A stretch of 64,000 nt of DNA from assembly GCF_001949145.1 (NCBI RefSeq), contig NW_019091363.1, positions 2,452,902 through 2,516,901 of the forward strand, in the 5' to 3' direction. The notes beneath the pieces were generated by a model. That model saw only the letters and a program-made list of their open reading frames with translations. It searched no databases and was not told where the DNA came from. Shown here one piece after another: positions 52,901 through 62,885 of this stretch; the stretch's first letter is position 1; every line of letters begins with the position of its first letter. A program made the translations under genes and the position numbers. The stretch comes from Acanthaster planci (Eukaryota > Echinodermata > Asteroidea > Valvatida > Acanthasteridae).

Positions 52901-55900
52901 TGATTTATCCGTAGTAGTGCATGTATGCGAGTGTTGCACTGATGGAGTACATGTACATGAATATGTACTGCACATGTTCAAAGAAGTTGCATACGTAATC
53001 ATGGCCAACCATATCATCAATCGACAGAGAGCCAAAATTGAAAAATGATCAAACGAACAAGGACAATTTGCAATAGCTTAAAAATAACAAGGTAACCCTT
53101 TTCGAACACTCTTTTAGTTACCAAGACACGCAGCATGTGTGGAAAAATTGGAGAACAATTCAAAATCTCAATTTTAAAATAGGCCTACCCTTTTAATTAA
53201 ACGTTCGGAAATGAAACTTTACGCGGACATCTTTCACCCCATTTTCTCCGAAATGTCAGTTATGACGAATATGAAACACATCACAAAATGAAATCTGAGG
53301 CCTGGTTATATTTCTCTGGTATAAATTCAGCAAACTTTTACACAATGCGGAAAATCTCCGAAGATGGATTTTGTCATTTACCAGCTGGTGTCGTATTTCA
53401 TTAAGCAACAGAGAGTGACCACGACTTTGCACAATTTTAGCTCATGCGCACAAACGAAGTGGAGGGGTGAACTTACATGATGTATATGAAAAGGCCCCCA
53501 ACAACCTAAAATCTTTGCACGGGTTCTGGGGCGCGTGGTGGTATAGGAAACTTCAATCGCTGCCTCCCCCCTTCTCATTTTTAATCACAGCCCTGGGGAT
53601 ACTTGTAGTGTGCGGTGTCTATGCATTATTGTTTTCAAATGGATGGGAGATCGAGCAAAGTCACCAGTTAAAAATTAAAATTCCTGCTAAAGTGGCCCAA
53701 TATCTCTTCTATTATGATATGGTTTGAATTTCCAATCAGTTACCGACTCATACACCAATAAACGAGCCAAGAATGCGCAAAACCTATCTACAGTCGTAAC
53801 TACGAAAGATTCCCAGATTTCATAGAAAAATGTACTCACCATGAACACCGTAGTACCAGTACACCTTGTCTGCTAGAGGAGCCATCATTGGCAGTTGCTG
53901 AAACGCACTTCCGTTCTATCCAATCCAAATTTCCATTTGCATGATCGTGTTTGAAGCCCAAGCGAATTTCTGTAGGCATCCACATGCTGACCAGTACAAA
54001 TTGCCACGTCTGTATCTATCCATAGTTTCGCCTTCATTTAGTTGAGATAAAAGCCAGCTGCTACTACTAAGTTACCAATCCTTGAAACTCACCATACCTG
54101 CATACTGTGCGTACGTTTTGCTTGTTCAACTTTGTTGGCATTTTCCTCACGACCTTCTACCTGTAAGGGTTGTCTGGATTTCTTTTCAGCTTCCATGCTG
54201 AATCAGTTACTACACTGTGGAGGCTAATAAAGTTTTTGAGGCCAGTTGGTTATAAAATGCTCCGTAAATACTTCACTAGGTAGTACATGTACTTCTTGAA
54301 CACCGTTCAGCCAAGACGAGCAATGACAGCGTTTTTGAACATGGCGCTAGGAGCCATCTGTCTGCATATTTCGTATTGTGTGTAATACAAAAGAAGTGAT
54401 TGGCGACATGGTGCCTATTGAAATGACGTCATTTTAGCGCGTGTTTGGAAAGTGGAATAGTGGTATTCTGGCCGATCTCCAAGTTTTTGACAAGCCAGAG
54501 GCGACATTATGAGTTGGTTCATTATGCATGAAACATCGTGAAATTGGAGTGCGCACTTGAACAAATTTTTCTTCTTTTGGGGGCTTTTGAATAAAAGCAT
54601 TTTGGGCATCCAAAACGGCATGGGATTGGGTGCCAAAGCATCGATGTCTTGCATAAGCCTATGGGAACCCGTCAAATATTAATGTTTCTTGCTCAGAATT
54701 CCTTTGTGTGGAAAACAAATACCTTTGTGTCATGTCAACTCACAAATAGATGCATAGTCTATAAGACATTTGAATTAAAAACAACTTTGAAGCTACAAAT
54801 GAGGACAGAAATTGCCAGCAAATACAATGTACTTTTTTTAAAAGATAGGCCTACTAGTCACCATCAGGCTGAACAAATAAATGTTACTGATCAAAGTAGG
54901 ATGATCTTCAAAATCCTGATTCTGAATGGCAAATATTGACATTCATTGCCACAACCCAGGACAAAACTGGTATTCATAAAAAGAGTTCCTAAGACTTCCT
55001 TTGATGATAAGCTTTACCTTTTTTCCGATCACCTTATTCAAAATTACCCTATGGCAACAATATGCGAAAAGACTTCGATTAAAAAATTTTAGTAGGCTAA
55101 GATAGAAACTGTAATGATTAGTTTCCTACTGGCTCACTTCCACCGAAGGTTTGCGCATAAATACGTCGCTTGTTTGTCATCAAATCCCGTGGTGCAGTAA
55201 GACTACTTAAAAGGTTTTTCAAGGTCTGGAAGTAATAAATGGAAGCATGCGGATACATGTACATGCATAGGCCTACATACAGCACTGGTAAACTGCATGC
55301 TTACACCACACATAAAGTGGGACAAAACTATTAAAATGTCTCATATATGGTTTTTTCCTTAAATTGAAAAGAACCTTTCAAACTACAAAGCAAAGTTGCG
55401 TATTTTTTTCAAGAGAATAAAAAGAGGTACGAGGCTGTAACACGGAAAATTATTTGATTTGAATTCTGATTTTTGGTGTTTTCCCTTTAGAGTTCAGCTT
55501 TAGATGAGGCTACCGCAGATTTCTTCAAGTCGGATGTTCAAAATCTTCTGCTTATAGCGGACTGTGTCAAGGCAGCGGTTTTTTCGGTTGGCGCAGGCAT
55601 GTTTGTAGGAGCAGTGATCATTTTTATGGTGAGGTGCAGCCGGGTGAAAAAACGAAGGAAGCTTGTAAGTATAACCATAACGCGCTTTTCCACAGACGCA
55701 TTTTTACTATGGGTGTGTTCGGTCAGCTTCCCTGAATACACCAGTGTTACACGCAAGGGAAACATCGAAATGAGGCTAATCGAACGCAGCAGAGTATTTG
55801 CCAAGGCATTCTGGGAAAATGTAAAGTCTCCGCCACTTGCATCATGTCCATGCACGAACAGTCCATCCGTGACGTCATTACACTTGAGCAGCCTCCACAA

Positions 55901-56496
55901 ACCCACTCGCCAGCTGGGGTAGTGGTGGCTGACACCACGGCAGGCACAAAGATAACGTGATGGCTAAACGAACGCAAACGCTCTCTTGTAAGTTTGACTT
56001 AAACGTGTAAGCTAATCGAACGCACCCTATAATGAATCGAGAAAATTTTGACAAATTTGGAAAAAAAGAAATTCTTTTCGTTGGATTGTGAATTGGGCTT
56101 AGAATACATGTACTACCTACTGGTACCCGACCTAAGTGATTCGTGTGATTCGCTAGATCTACGAACCAGACTAAAAATGCTGCACTGCAGCGCCCTCTTC
56201 AAAACACACATAAGAGGCCACTTCCGAATCATTTGGCTGCGGCTTGACATTTACACACAAATCTACACTAACGGCTGCGGCTACTGCCGTAGACTCGGAC
56301 ACGGCCTTACACAGCAATCGTTCCGTCATTGCAGACTGACAGGGATGTCATTACCGTGCAAGAGGAACCGAAGACAGACAACGGGGTAATTAACACAACA
56401 TACGACCACACCTACCAAGAGTTAATTAGGCGGGAATCAGAGGGACCGTCAACATCAGGAGACAATGCCACGGCGAAATCAGACGAGAATCATTAG
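37794..56496 (+). CDS. SCARB2: lysosome membrane protein 2-like (CD36 / scavenger receptor class B family)
   Basis: Thirteen coding exons join with compatible phases into 531 codons: 37794-37919, 41728-41885, 44936-45080, 46951-47046, 48166-48264, 49137-49278, 49699-49768, 49921-50099, 50222-50340, 50745-50818, 51433-51484, 55491-55664, 56335-56496. All introns are GT-AG. The product is a two-pass lysosomal or plasma-membrane protein. It has a cytoplasmic N-tail with Cys4-6 (likely acylated), TM1 about residues 10-32, the family signature VGPYTYR (89-95), and an apical helix segment (144-175). Lumenal cysteines 278, 319, 326 and 337 match the spacing of the two LIMP-2 disulfides, there are eight lumenal N-glycosylation sequons, and TM2 is about 448-467. 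Known relatives carry glucocerebrosidase to lysosomes and move lipids through a tunnel in the ectodomain. Here the 64-residue tail is longer than in LIMP-2 (about 20) and has the YxxPhi motif YQEL (505-508) in place of a C-terminal Leu-Ile signal. The cysteine pattern favours SCARB2 over SCARB1 or CD36, but the symbol is by homology. Confidence 0.93.
38303..39286. mobile_element. ACGTC/ACGTT-rich inverted-repeat element in intron 1
   Basis: The two ends are imperfect inverted repeats: GCCCCAACAGCAGACCGATG at the left against CATCGGTCCGCTGCCTGGGT at the right. The interior is studded with GACGTC, AACGTC and GACGTT motifs (38.33-38.6 and 39.04-39.24 kb). ACTGAGTG occurs just outside the left end and again at about 39299-39306, which may be an 8-bp target duplication but is offset from the right terminus. 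No transposase ORF, so non-autonomous. Superfamily unresolved. Confidence 0.55.
40694..40731. repeat. pentanucleotide microsatellite (GTTGT/GTTGC)
   Basis: About seven 5-bp units alternating TGTGT and TGCGT in intron 1 of the LIMP-2-like gene. One interruption (GTAGC) near the middle. Confidence 0.85.
41728..41885 (+). CDS. SCARB2: exon 2: start of ectodomain with VGPYTYR signature
   Basis: Residues 43-94 plus two bases of Arg95. Contains FETWVEAPTPVY and EEVGPYTYR, the most conserved N-terminal blocks of the CD36 family, and sequons at Asn71 and Asn80. Acceptor TTTATAG, donor CAG|GTATGT. Confidence 0.95.
42312..42892. mobile_element. degenerate TIR DNA transposon, copy 1, in intron 2
   Basis: Left end GAGCCTGAAAGTAAGAGGTC matches the terminus of the better-kept copy at 57118-57925. 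The right end is decayed but keeps CCGGGTGCC and GTGACACTTTG in the expected inverted orientation. Internal anchors are shared with the other copy in the same order and spacing: GAATCTTTCGTAATT at 42511 and GATTTTCGGAAGT at 42694. No ORF of note inside. Confidence 0.65.
43078..43182. repeat. 53-bp tandem duplication in intron 2
   Basis: The unit beginning CATGTCCATTGTCAATTTT and ending GAGCTACAAAGCA occurs twice, back to back (43078-43130 and 43131-43182). The copies differ only by one T, which indicates a recent duplication. Confidence 0.93.
44936..45080 (+). CDS. SCARB2: exon 3: ectodomain
   Basis: Completes Arg95 and reads to Ile143, including KAYIFDREQSVG, which aligns with the LIMP-2 block KAYVFERDQSVG. 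Sequons at Asn102 and Asn132. Acceptor TTTTTCTCAG, donor ATC|GTGAGT, phase 0. Confidence 0.95.
46633..46844. repeat. tandem duplication, about 95-bp units at 118-bp period, intron 3
   Basis: Two copies (from 46633 and from 46751) share CTTATGAG, GGGAAAAAA and GCACATTTTAGGCTCTA, then AAAACATTGCAAATTTTGAC, with a few substitutions and small indels. The second is followed by GATTTAAATC repeated around CGGT. Confidence 0.9.
46951..47046 (+). CDS. SCARB2: exon 4: apical helical segment
   Basis: Residues 144-175 (TFGHLMTYDDMGKYLHKLI onward), corresponding to the helical bundle at the apex of the LIMP-2 ectodomain, the region that binds ligand in LIMP-2. Sequence is divergent here, as is usual for the family. 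Phase 0 at both ends. Confidence 0.88.
47226..47328. repeat. MITE-like family copy C, in intron 4
   Basis: Contains ATTTAACACC and ATTTAACACTCC and ends in TTACAGTTTTGCAGTG, the same terminal motif as the copies at 5.0-5.13 kb and 22.55-22.91 kb. A clear left inverted terminus was not found, so the copy may be truncated. Confidence 0.45.
48166..48264 (+). CDS. SCARB2: exon 5: ectodomain
   Basis: Residues 176-208, VKGFLFGFEQPYFKFL through LPEKYGIFYG, equivalent to the LIMP-2 block ending in PYFGLFYEKNG. Acceptor TAATTAG, donor GGG|GTGAGT. Confidence 0.93.
49137..49278 (+). CDS. SCARB2: exon 6: ectodomain
   Basis: Residues 209-255 plus one base of Asp256. Holds EEWVVYTGQTDLSLVNQI, SLEYW and NGT(D), which match the family's TG.....N...I..W block. 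Sequons at Asn210, Asn237 and Asn253. Confidence 0.94.
49699..49768 (+). CDS. SCARB2: exon 7: ectodomain, first disulfide cysteine
   Basis: Completes Asp256 and encodes GQAFRPYLDTTDALYVYVPD and ICR. Cys278 corresponds to LIMP-2 Cys274. Ends with two bases of Arg279. Donor CAG|GTGAAT. Confidence 0.94.
49921..50099 (+). CDS. SCARB2: exon 8: ectodomain, three disulfide cysteines
   Basis: Residues 279-338. The acceptor is AATAAAG at 49919-49920: only this site keeps the incoming phase, giving RSGVIEYMGPNELRG in line with the family. The later ATAG at 49931-49934 would break the frame. Contains GFCTPDESGCTPNG and NATECK (Cys319, 326, 337). Confidence 0.93.
50222..50340 (+). CDS. SCARB2: exon 9: ectodomain
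   Basis: Residues 339-378, including APIFYSSPHFLYG (the family's AP...S.PHF block), GMNP and HMVDFDIET. Acceptor CCCTACAG, donor ACG|GTAGGC. Confidence 0.95.
50745..50818 (+). CDS. SCARB2: exon 10: ectodomain
   Basis: Residues 379-402 plus two bases of Arg403. LTGVAMQVSNRLQINIRVNP matches the conserved P.TG......R.Q.N block. Acceptor TCTCTCAAG, donor CAG|GTTAGT. Confidence 0.94.
51433..51484 (+). CDS. SCARB2: exon 11: ectodomain, 52 nt
   Basis: Short exon encoding residues 403-420, EARNVHSVYFPYFWLNE, which matches the family's FP..W..E block before the C-terminal membrane segment. Acceptor TTCTACAG, donor GAG|GTAAGC. Intron 11 that follows is the longest (4006 bp). Confidence 0.92.
53467..53727 (+). 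other. 86-codon ORF with one predicted membrane helix, inside intron 11
   Basis: The frame reads VYEKAPNNLKSLHGFWG and WYRKLQSLPPPFSFL, followed by a hydrophobic run (FLITALGILVVCGVYALLF), then a charged tail. The order basic/aromatic, PPP, membrane helix looks more protein-like than most chance ORFs here. It is not in frame with the host gene, its first codon would be GTG (no ATG until Met5-like positions are absent), and no splice sites stand out. It may be chance or a decayed exon. Confidence 0.15.
55491..55664 (+). CDS. SCARB2: exon 12: stalk, TM2 and start of cytoplasmic tail
   Basis: Residues 421-478. A hydrophobic run (AAVFSVGAGMFVGAVIIFMV, about 448-467) is followed by the positively charged RCSRVKKRRKL, giving a cytoplasmic C-terminus. 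Acceptor TTCCCTTTAG, donor CTT|GTAAGT. Confidence 0.92.
56335..56496 (+). CDS. SCARB2: exon 13: long cytoplasmic tail and stop
   Basis: Residues 479-531 and TAG. Opens with TDRDVITVQEEPKTDN and contains TYDHTYQELIRRES, a YxxPhi motif at 505-508. It ends SDENH, with no C-terminal Leu-Ile or PDZ motif. Acceptor CATTGCAG. The frame, acidic composition and stop position support it, although the tail is not conserved across the family. Confidence 0.85.
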   Translation, partial: TDRDVITVQEEPKTDNGVINTTYDHTYQELIRRESEGPSTSGDNATAKSDENH

Positions 56497-56578
56497 GTCC
56501 CTTTACCAATAATTGGCTCAGCTATTCTTCTATGATTTTTGACAGTGTCAAAGGAGGCTGAATATAACGAGTCGACTT

Positions 56579-56584
56579 AATAAA
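56579..56584 (+). promoter_or_regulatory. poly(A) signal of the LIMP-2-like gene (a second AATAAA at 56828-56833)
   Basis: AATAAA 83 bp after the TAG at 56494-56496. A second AATAAA followed by an A-rich stretch lies at 56828-56833. Either could set the 3' end, giving a short 3' UTR of roughly 100 or 350 bp. Confidence 0.5.
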
Positions 56585-57117
56585 AAGCCGAGCGTCTCTC
56601 ATGAGTCCATGAGTACACATTTATTCTGTCTGAATGCAGGCTTTATACAAGGCGATTTAGATCCATTCAACACGCGGTGAAAGAAGTCACTCGAGAAATC
56701 TAAGTTGTTCGCCTTGTTCCTAGCTTAGTTTTATTTAACGGCTAGTTTTATTTGATTGAAACTTATACGTAACCAGTGCTCTGAACCGTCCAACCTGTAA
56801 GATTGTCTATGAAGAGAGAAACACATAAATAAAAAACAAACAAATTTCACGAGCGGTTTACTCTTTTCAGCATACGTTTAGCTGTGGTCATTCCTGAAGT
56901 TTCATTGTACATATTCTAGTGTTTAGAGACATTAAGTATTGGTGCACGTGTTACGACATATGTAAATTGAATGACACCTGCTTATGACTCGTGTCACCAA
57001 AGTACAGAAAACATGCTCCCTGTTATTGCACCTTGGGAAACGCATATGGTAATTAGCGAGTTGAACATTGTAAAATCAGTGCCTTAATTCTCTGCGTAAC
57101 TACTGTCTTTTGTATTA

Positions 57118-57925
57118 GAGCCTGAAAGTAAAAGGTCACGCTTCCGGAACCCTCGCGCGGTCTTCCTGTGGGGATTTTACGTTGGGCCGTCCTATCACGT
57201 TCGATAATATTTGGAAGAATAACTCCTAATGGAAACCAACCCATGAAACACTCATATTGGAATTTTACTTTTGTCTTCCTGAAGTAATAATAGGAAAAGT
57301 CACATGGAGATAGGTAAAAAGCGAATTTTCTTAACGACCGTTCACTCCCAGCGATATCGTACCTAGGTCTCCATGCACGTTTGTTTTCACTGCCCGTGCT
57401 CACGTGAAAACGAGATTGTACAACGTTGCAAAGATTTACCTACTTGCGGTCGATGGGTTCCAGATTCCGCTGAGTTGGCATCACGCAGTTGTTGTAAGCA
57501 AAGGTTAGATAAAAGATTAGAATCTTTCGTAATTGAATTAGTTGCTTTAAGTTTATTATTTATAAATTATAGCACTGTGTAAAATACTTTGATCTGTTTT
57601 TATTTCGGCTTTTACTGACGGACAACCATAAAATTCCAAACCGTTAAATGTTCATCTGCGAACGAGACTGCCTCATTGCACTGTTCATGTATTTTAGATT
57701 TTCGGAAGTGATGGGTCATTTTTTGGCAAGATATTTTAGGTCAGGTGATTTTTCAGTTTCTATAAATTGATATACCATCAAATATTTTCCAAAGCCCCTT
57801 TTTCGAGTTGGATTTATTAAGAAGTAACTAAACGAAAAGATATTACAAATTCTGAAATCTTTGAACGTTATTTTTCCTATTCAAGGGTTCCGGAAGCGCG
57901 CCATCGGGGGTCAACTTTCAGGCTC
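57118..57925. mobile_element. TIR DNA transposon, copy 2 (non-autonomous)
   Basis: The 808-bp element begins GAGCCTGAAAGT and ends ACTTTCAGGCTC, an exact 12-bp inverted terminus. A second paired block lies about 10 bp inside (GCTTCCGGAACCCT at the left, AGGGTTCCGGAAGC at the right, exact over 14 bp). GAATCTTTCGTAATT (57520) and GATTTTCGGAAGT (57697) are shared with copy 1 in the introns of the neighbouring gene. No clear target duplication flanks it and no transposase ORF lies inside. Confidence 0.8.
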
Positions 57926-60900
57926 AGTAGTTCCACTTAGAGAGAAAAATGTCAAGCATCTTTTCAGGTGCTCCATAGAATGACTACGGAATATAAAACC
58001 TTGAATGCACAGGCGTTAGTATTGACTTTTTTAGAATTTTGACGAAATCACAGATAAGAAACTTATAAAGTGTTTAATTTCTTGCACTCAGTGAGATTTC
58101 TTGTCTTTGTAAACATAATCTGAGAATATTCTCAGATTCCAATTGAATTTCCATCAGTATTAAAGAAAACTTGTGTGGTGGGTTGGGTTGAACTGGGATT
58201 GTCGTGTCTGGGATGGTCACAAAGGCTCGAATTTTTCACAGTGATTTGAAAACAATGCATACATTACATTTTTCCAGCAAAAGAATGCGGTGGGTAGGTT
58301 TACAGAATAATCGTACACGTTCAATAGTTACCACGTATGCAGATATTCGCATACTCTAATACCTTTGTTAGTGGTAACGTGTGCAAAGCATTGCGCAACT
58401 CAACGCGATGGGAGCCTTTGTAAATTTGAAGAATACAGCAAAAAAGATTCCGATGAGTTCATTTTACGAATCCAATTCCAGGAAATTTTCTGACTTCAAT
58501 CCAGATTTCAACATTCTGACTTATTTCATACGTTGCTCCTCAAGAGATCAAACCATTTTGGGAGAGGATGGACAAGCCCTTTTTGATAGAATCGCTGTAG
58601 TTTTTCTTAGGTTGCCAGTTAACAGTTTATACACATTTGTACTTCTCCAGTATGTTTTAATACGACTACTATGATTATGACCAAATATATTACGAATTTA
58701 ATTTCATAATACACATATATACTGCATGGTCTAAAGCGAATAGAGGACATGGCACATTTGCACAAATATTTCATCTACATGTATGTTTGCAGCATTAAAG
58801 TTTCAAACAACGACTACGTGTGTAATGTTCAAATTACAACTCTTGTGACATGTAAATATGGCTTATATGATTATCTTGTGTGGGCGCATCCACAAAAGCC
58901 AACGTTCTAAATGGTAGCCATGTAAAAATGATATCAAGGGCGGCAGCTTGGTCGGGTAAAATGGGCAGCCCAGACTTTGTAAATGTCTGTAAACTGTCAG
59001 TTTGTCGTGGTGAATTGTTATTTACAAGAGAAAAATGAGCTAATCCGTTGATGCAAACAACAGTTAAATGCCTTATTCATGCAACTGACAATTTTATCAT
59101 GCGTGTTTCTGGTGTACATGTTGATAAGTATTAAAAACCTTTTACAGTACTTGAAATGATATTGACGTTTCTCCATCTTCATTTATTTTCAAAAGATTCA
59201 CGTAGTAAACGAACTTTTCTCTTGTTCACTGTCAAATTTAATAGCGCCCTCGGTTGACTTGAACAGCAAATCAAGGATTCCAATAATTATAATATAAATC
59301 AACCCGTTCAAAAAGGTAACCTTTTTAACACGTCGTCAGACAATTTTGTCAACATGTAACGAGAAAGAAAATTTATTTGTAAACTTTGACATGATGTATA
59401 TTTACATTAGGATGTTTTCCATACTAAAGAAAATCTAATTTATATGAGGATCCCAACTGTGAAAACAGAGTTATTCAACATTTCAATTGAAAATGGCAAC
59501 CCCTTAGAAGTTTCATTTATGAGGAAGCATCCTGATCCCTTAAAATTCTGTACTGCGTCGTTACCGATGCATATTCTATCCAGTTTCAACGATCGGAACA
59601 GCAGGGCGTAGTGATTAGGCCGTACCAATGTGAATCCAATAAAATTATGCCAATCCAGGGACTGGATTTGAAGAGTTATTCGATCCCAGGGCAAACTCCA
59701 GGGGTTACCATGGTAACGCCATCACTGGTCATTAGAGTGACCCCGCTAATGGCGAAGAGCAACACGCCCTATCGCGGTACTTATCTACCATTGAAGAGGG
59801 CCTTTGGTAATATGCACTGGAACGTCAGTGAATTCCTCTTCAACAACAGCTTTCCAATCACCAAACCCAACCCATTAGGTCAGAAACCACAAGAGGATAT
59901 CAAACGGGGGAACACTCAGATGTCAATTATTGGGGGGTACGAAAGAGCTTAACATTTGCGTCTTGAAGAAACCCATTAACCGACAAAGAATAGGTGATCA
60001 AGCACAGAATTCATTCAATGGGCAGCAAGTCAATAAGTTACAACTGTTTTACGATGCCGAGTTTCTTTAACTATACACAACGTCAGCGGAAATAAAAAAT
60101 GGTCTCTGCCCCGGAGCAGAGACTTCATAAAAACTTGGCAAAAAATGTGGACAAATTCTAAGTTTTCAAACTGCTCGAACACACGTTTTGTGGAGTGAAC
60201 AAAAATTACAAATTCATTCTCCAAAACTACTGTTACACTATTTACAAAGTAGTATCTTTTAAAAAAAATTTTAAAAAATGTTTAGACACTTTAAATTTCT
60301 ATAACAAAATTAAATAAAATGTATGAAGTGAACACTGATAAAACACCCACGTGAGATATGTTTCCTCCCTGTCCAATGATTTCTTTGGGGGGGGGAGTTG
60401 TTGGCAAAAGGAAACTCAATATCACCAATGTGTAATTCATACTGTAAACATGCATCATCTCTCTGTAAAGACAACAGGCGCATAATCTACTCCCCACAGG
60501 ATTTGGTCACACGAGACTGATCATTACGGAGATTGGGAGCAATTTGTATAACAGGCGATTGATAACCCCATCAGAACAAAGCCTGTTGAGTGTAAAATCA
60601 CAACGCTGACCTTTAAGACTGGTTTAATATTACAAATGATAAGCCTGTGGCACACACTATTCACCTTGGTTCCAATCTTACTCAACACATGCTACATATT
60701 TTTCACTCACATTTTTTTTGGTTACTTGTCCTTGCAGACCTCTTTTATCAGTCTAAGGACTGGAGGAGACAAAATTCCAAATTTCATAATTTTCATAATC
60801 TACTGTTTCAAAGGGTTACCATTTTTACACATAAAAACTTTGAATTTACTGGGGGGGGGTTTCTGGTAAAATTATTCACAGACAGTCTGTTTGTAAAGCA

Positions 60901-62765
60901 TTTGAGCTGGACTTTTTCCAACACACTTAAATTTATAATCTAAAGATGCCACATTCAATTCAGCACACATTCTCTGCGAAAAAGAGCTTCAGGCATATTG
61001 TACATATCCATGTATACCAGGTAAATATGAGGGTGGACAAGTGGAACACAATGCCAGCATGACCTCAATTAAATAGTGCCCATGTTTTGGCATTCTATGT
61101 CTCAAATTTGGGTTTAACCATGAGATTCTGCACACCAAAACGATCCAGACTCCTCTTAAATAAGCCAACAGAAAAGCAGAAAAATTTGGCTGAAAATAGT
61201 CCTTTAAAAACTTATCCCAATAAATCTTTACACTTAATTGCAAAAACAAATTAAACACTAAAAGAGGAATGTACATGGAGTTGAAAATACACTGAAGTTT
61301 CTGTGACACGCTGTGTTGAGGAATTCGCATGAACATTTACACTACAATCAGTATTTGTTACATCAGTTTCGTGTTTTGACTTTTCTAATGACCCCCCGTC
61401 AATTCTGTTTCATTGTAATGAGATGAACTCTTTCTGTAAGTTATTCTCCATCGAAAATGTGAAACTAGTTCCGAGTTTCAATGGTCTTGACCGGCACAGA
61501 AAATATTTGACTGCATTCCAACCTGTTTCTTTAAGATGTTGCCAAATTTTTGCCGACTTCATTCAATTTCAATGATGGCATCTATTTTCCCCTAAAAATC
61601 AGTCTCCTTTGACTGAAAAGAATTATACTATCAAAGTTTAGACCTGTGTTGACTTCAATGACTTCTTTCAATCAATATCCCGGGCAATATTGTTGTGGGT
61701 CTTTGTGTCAGTGCTGTTACACACAAGCAAGCCGTTAGAACAATGTAAAAAAAATCAGGAATTACAAGAAGTCCTCGTGTTGGCACTCAGTTTTCAGTGA
61801 AGAAATCAGTTCGGAATTCAGCTCGAGTATGATAAATTCATTCAACAGACTTAGCGTTTCCATAATTCTCAACCGGTTGTTTTAAATCTGAGCTTGTCTC
61901 TGTCAGATATGGACTTGAATTTCTTTTTTTTTCAACAAGGTTCTAAGAACACTCAGCTAAAGCTGGTTTGGCATGAAAAAAAGAACGAAAGCGAAACTCA
62001 AACTAGATATGTTTCTGTTTAGATCTGACCTGATATTCAAAGTGAGTATTTACACTTTCCAAGGCATATATGAACACATCTACAATATTTTACAGAGGTT
62101 GGAAGGTTTTGACGGACAGATCTTGCACTGTTCAGCATACTTGATAAGGTTTTGGGGAACATGGGTCAGTTTTCACATATCTCAAGAAGTTGTCCTGTGA
62201 CAACAAAACAGCAACTCATGGTTTACTTCTACAACTCTTTCAAGCATATGAAACAAAACCAAAGGTAAAAGGGGGCCAGTAAGTTACCATCGTGTCAGCC
62301 AAGTTCCCCAGTTTTACATTTGTGCAATCACTTTGCGCCTTCCTTAACGTGCCCTACGGATACAAGATAACTGGTTTTAACGTATAAAAAACCATACACG
62401 TTCTTGGTATCAAAACGGAAAGTATATGAAACTTTATTTCTGTCCACGCTTGAATGTGTTCTAACAAGGACTACTACATGGTTTCACCCCAAGTTCACTC
62501 TGCATGCTCATGCTAAATGTACAATATGTTTTAGGTTGCAAAGCAACAGGAATGTATTTACCGTTTAGGGAAACACTGTTGATATGGCTGGCCCCCTTCA
62601 TTTTGTTTTGTCTCCCATTAACTTTGAAGTGATCTCTCTCTTTATTCCTCTCACAAACACTAACAGCAGTTTGGCCAGTATTGGCCAGTCAACTATTTGT
62701 GGGCCCAGTGTTAAACATCAGCTGCCTAAGTGTGATATGACTGACACCGAGCTAAAGATACTTAC
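57926..62765. other. no confident gene
   Basis: Contains chance ORFs such as 59611-59952 (+, 113 codons) and 60989-61336 (-, 115 codons) without recognisable domains or splice context. G runs occur near 60390 and 60850. Some of it may be 3' UTR or intron of the minus-strand gene at the right edge. Confidence 0.35.
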
Positions 62766-62885
62766 TTATTCCAGATAGCCAGTCCACTACTCTTTTTGCA
62801 CTGACAGTTAAGGGAGAATTGGGGGGTTGTTGAATTATGATAGATTGACTCCTTAACGCTTCCGTCGTCGATTGCTTCGCCGGAT
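62766..62885 (-). CDS. weak candidate exon of an unidentified minus-strand gene
   Basis: Read on the minus strand, an acceptor (TTTATGACAG) opens 120 nt that stay open in one frame: SGEAIDDGSVKESIYHNS, then TTPQFSLNCQCKKSSG and LAIWN, ending at a good donor (AATAA|GTAAGT). The incoming phase (one base completes a codon) does not fit directly onto the exon at 63573-63750, which ends on a codon boundary, so an intermediate exon would be needed. Family not recognised. Confidence 0.28.

Noticed and set aside
55538-55906. 122-codon minus-strand ORF
   Set aside because: Antisense shadow of exon 12.
59611-59952. 113-codon ORF (MIRPYQCESNK...)
   Set aside because: No domain, no splice context, and an overlapping minus-strand ORF of similar quality.
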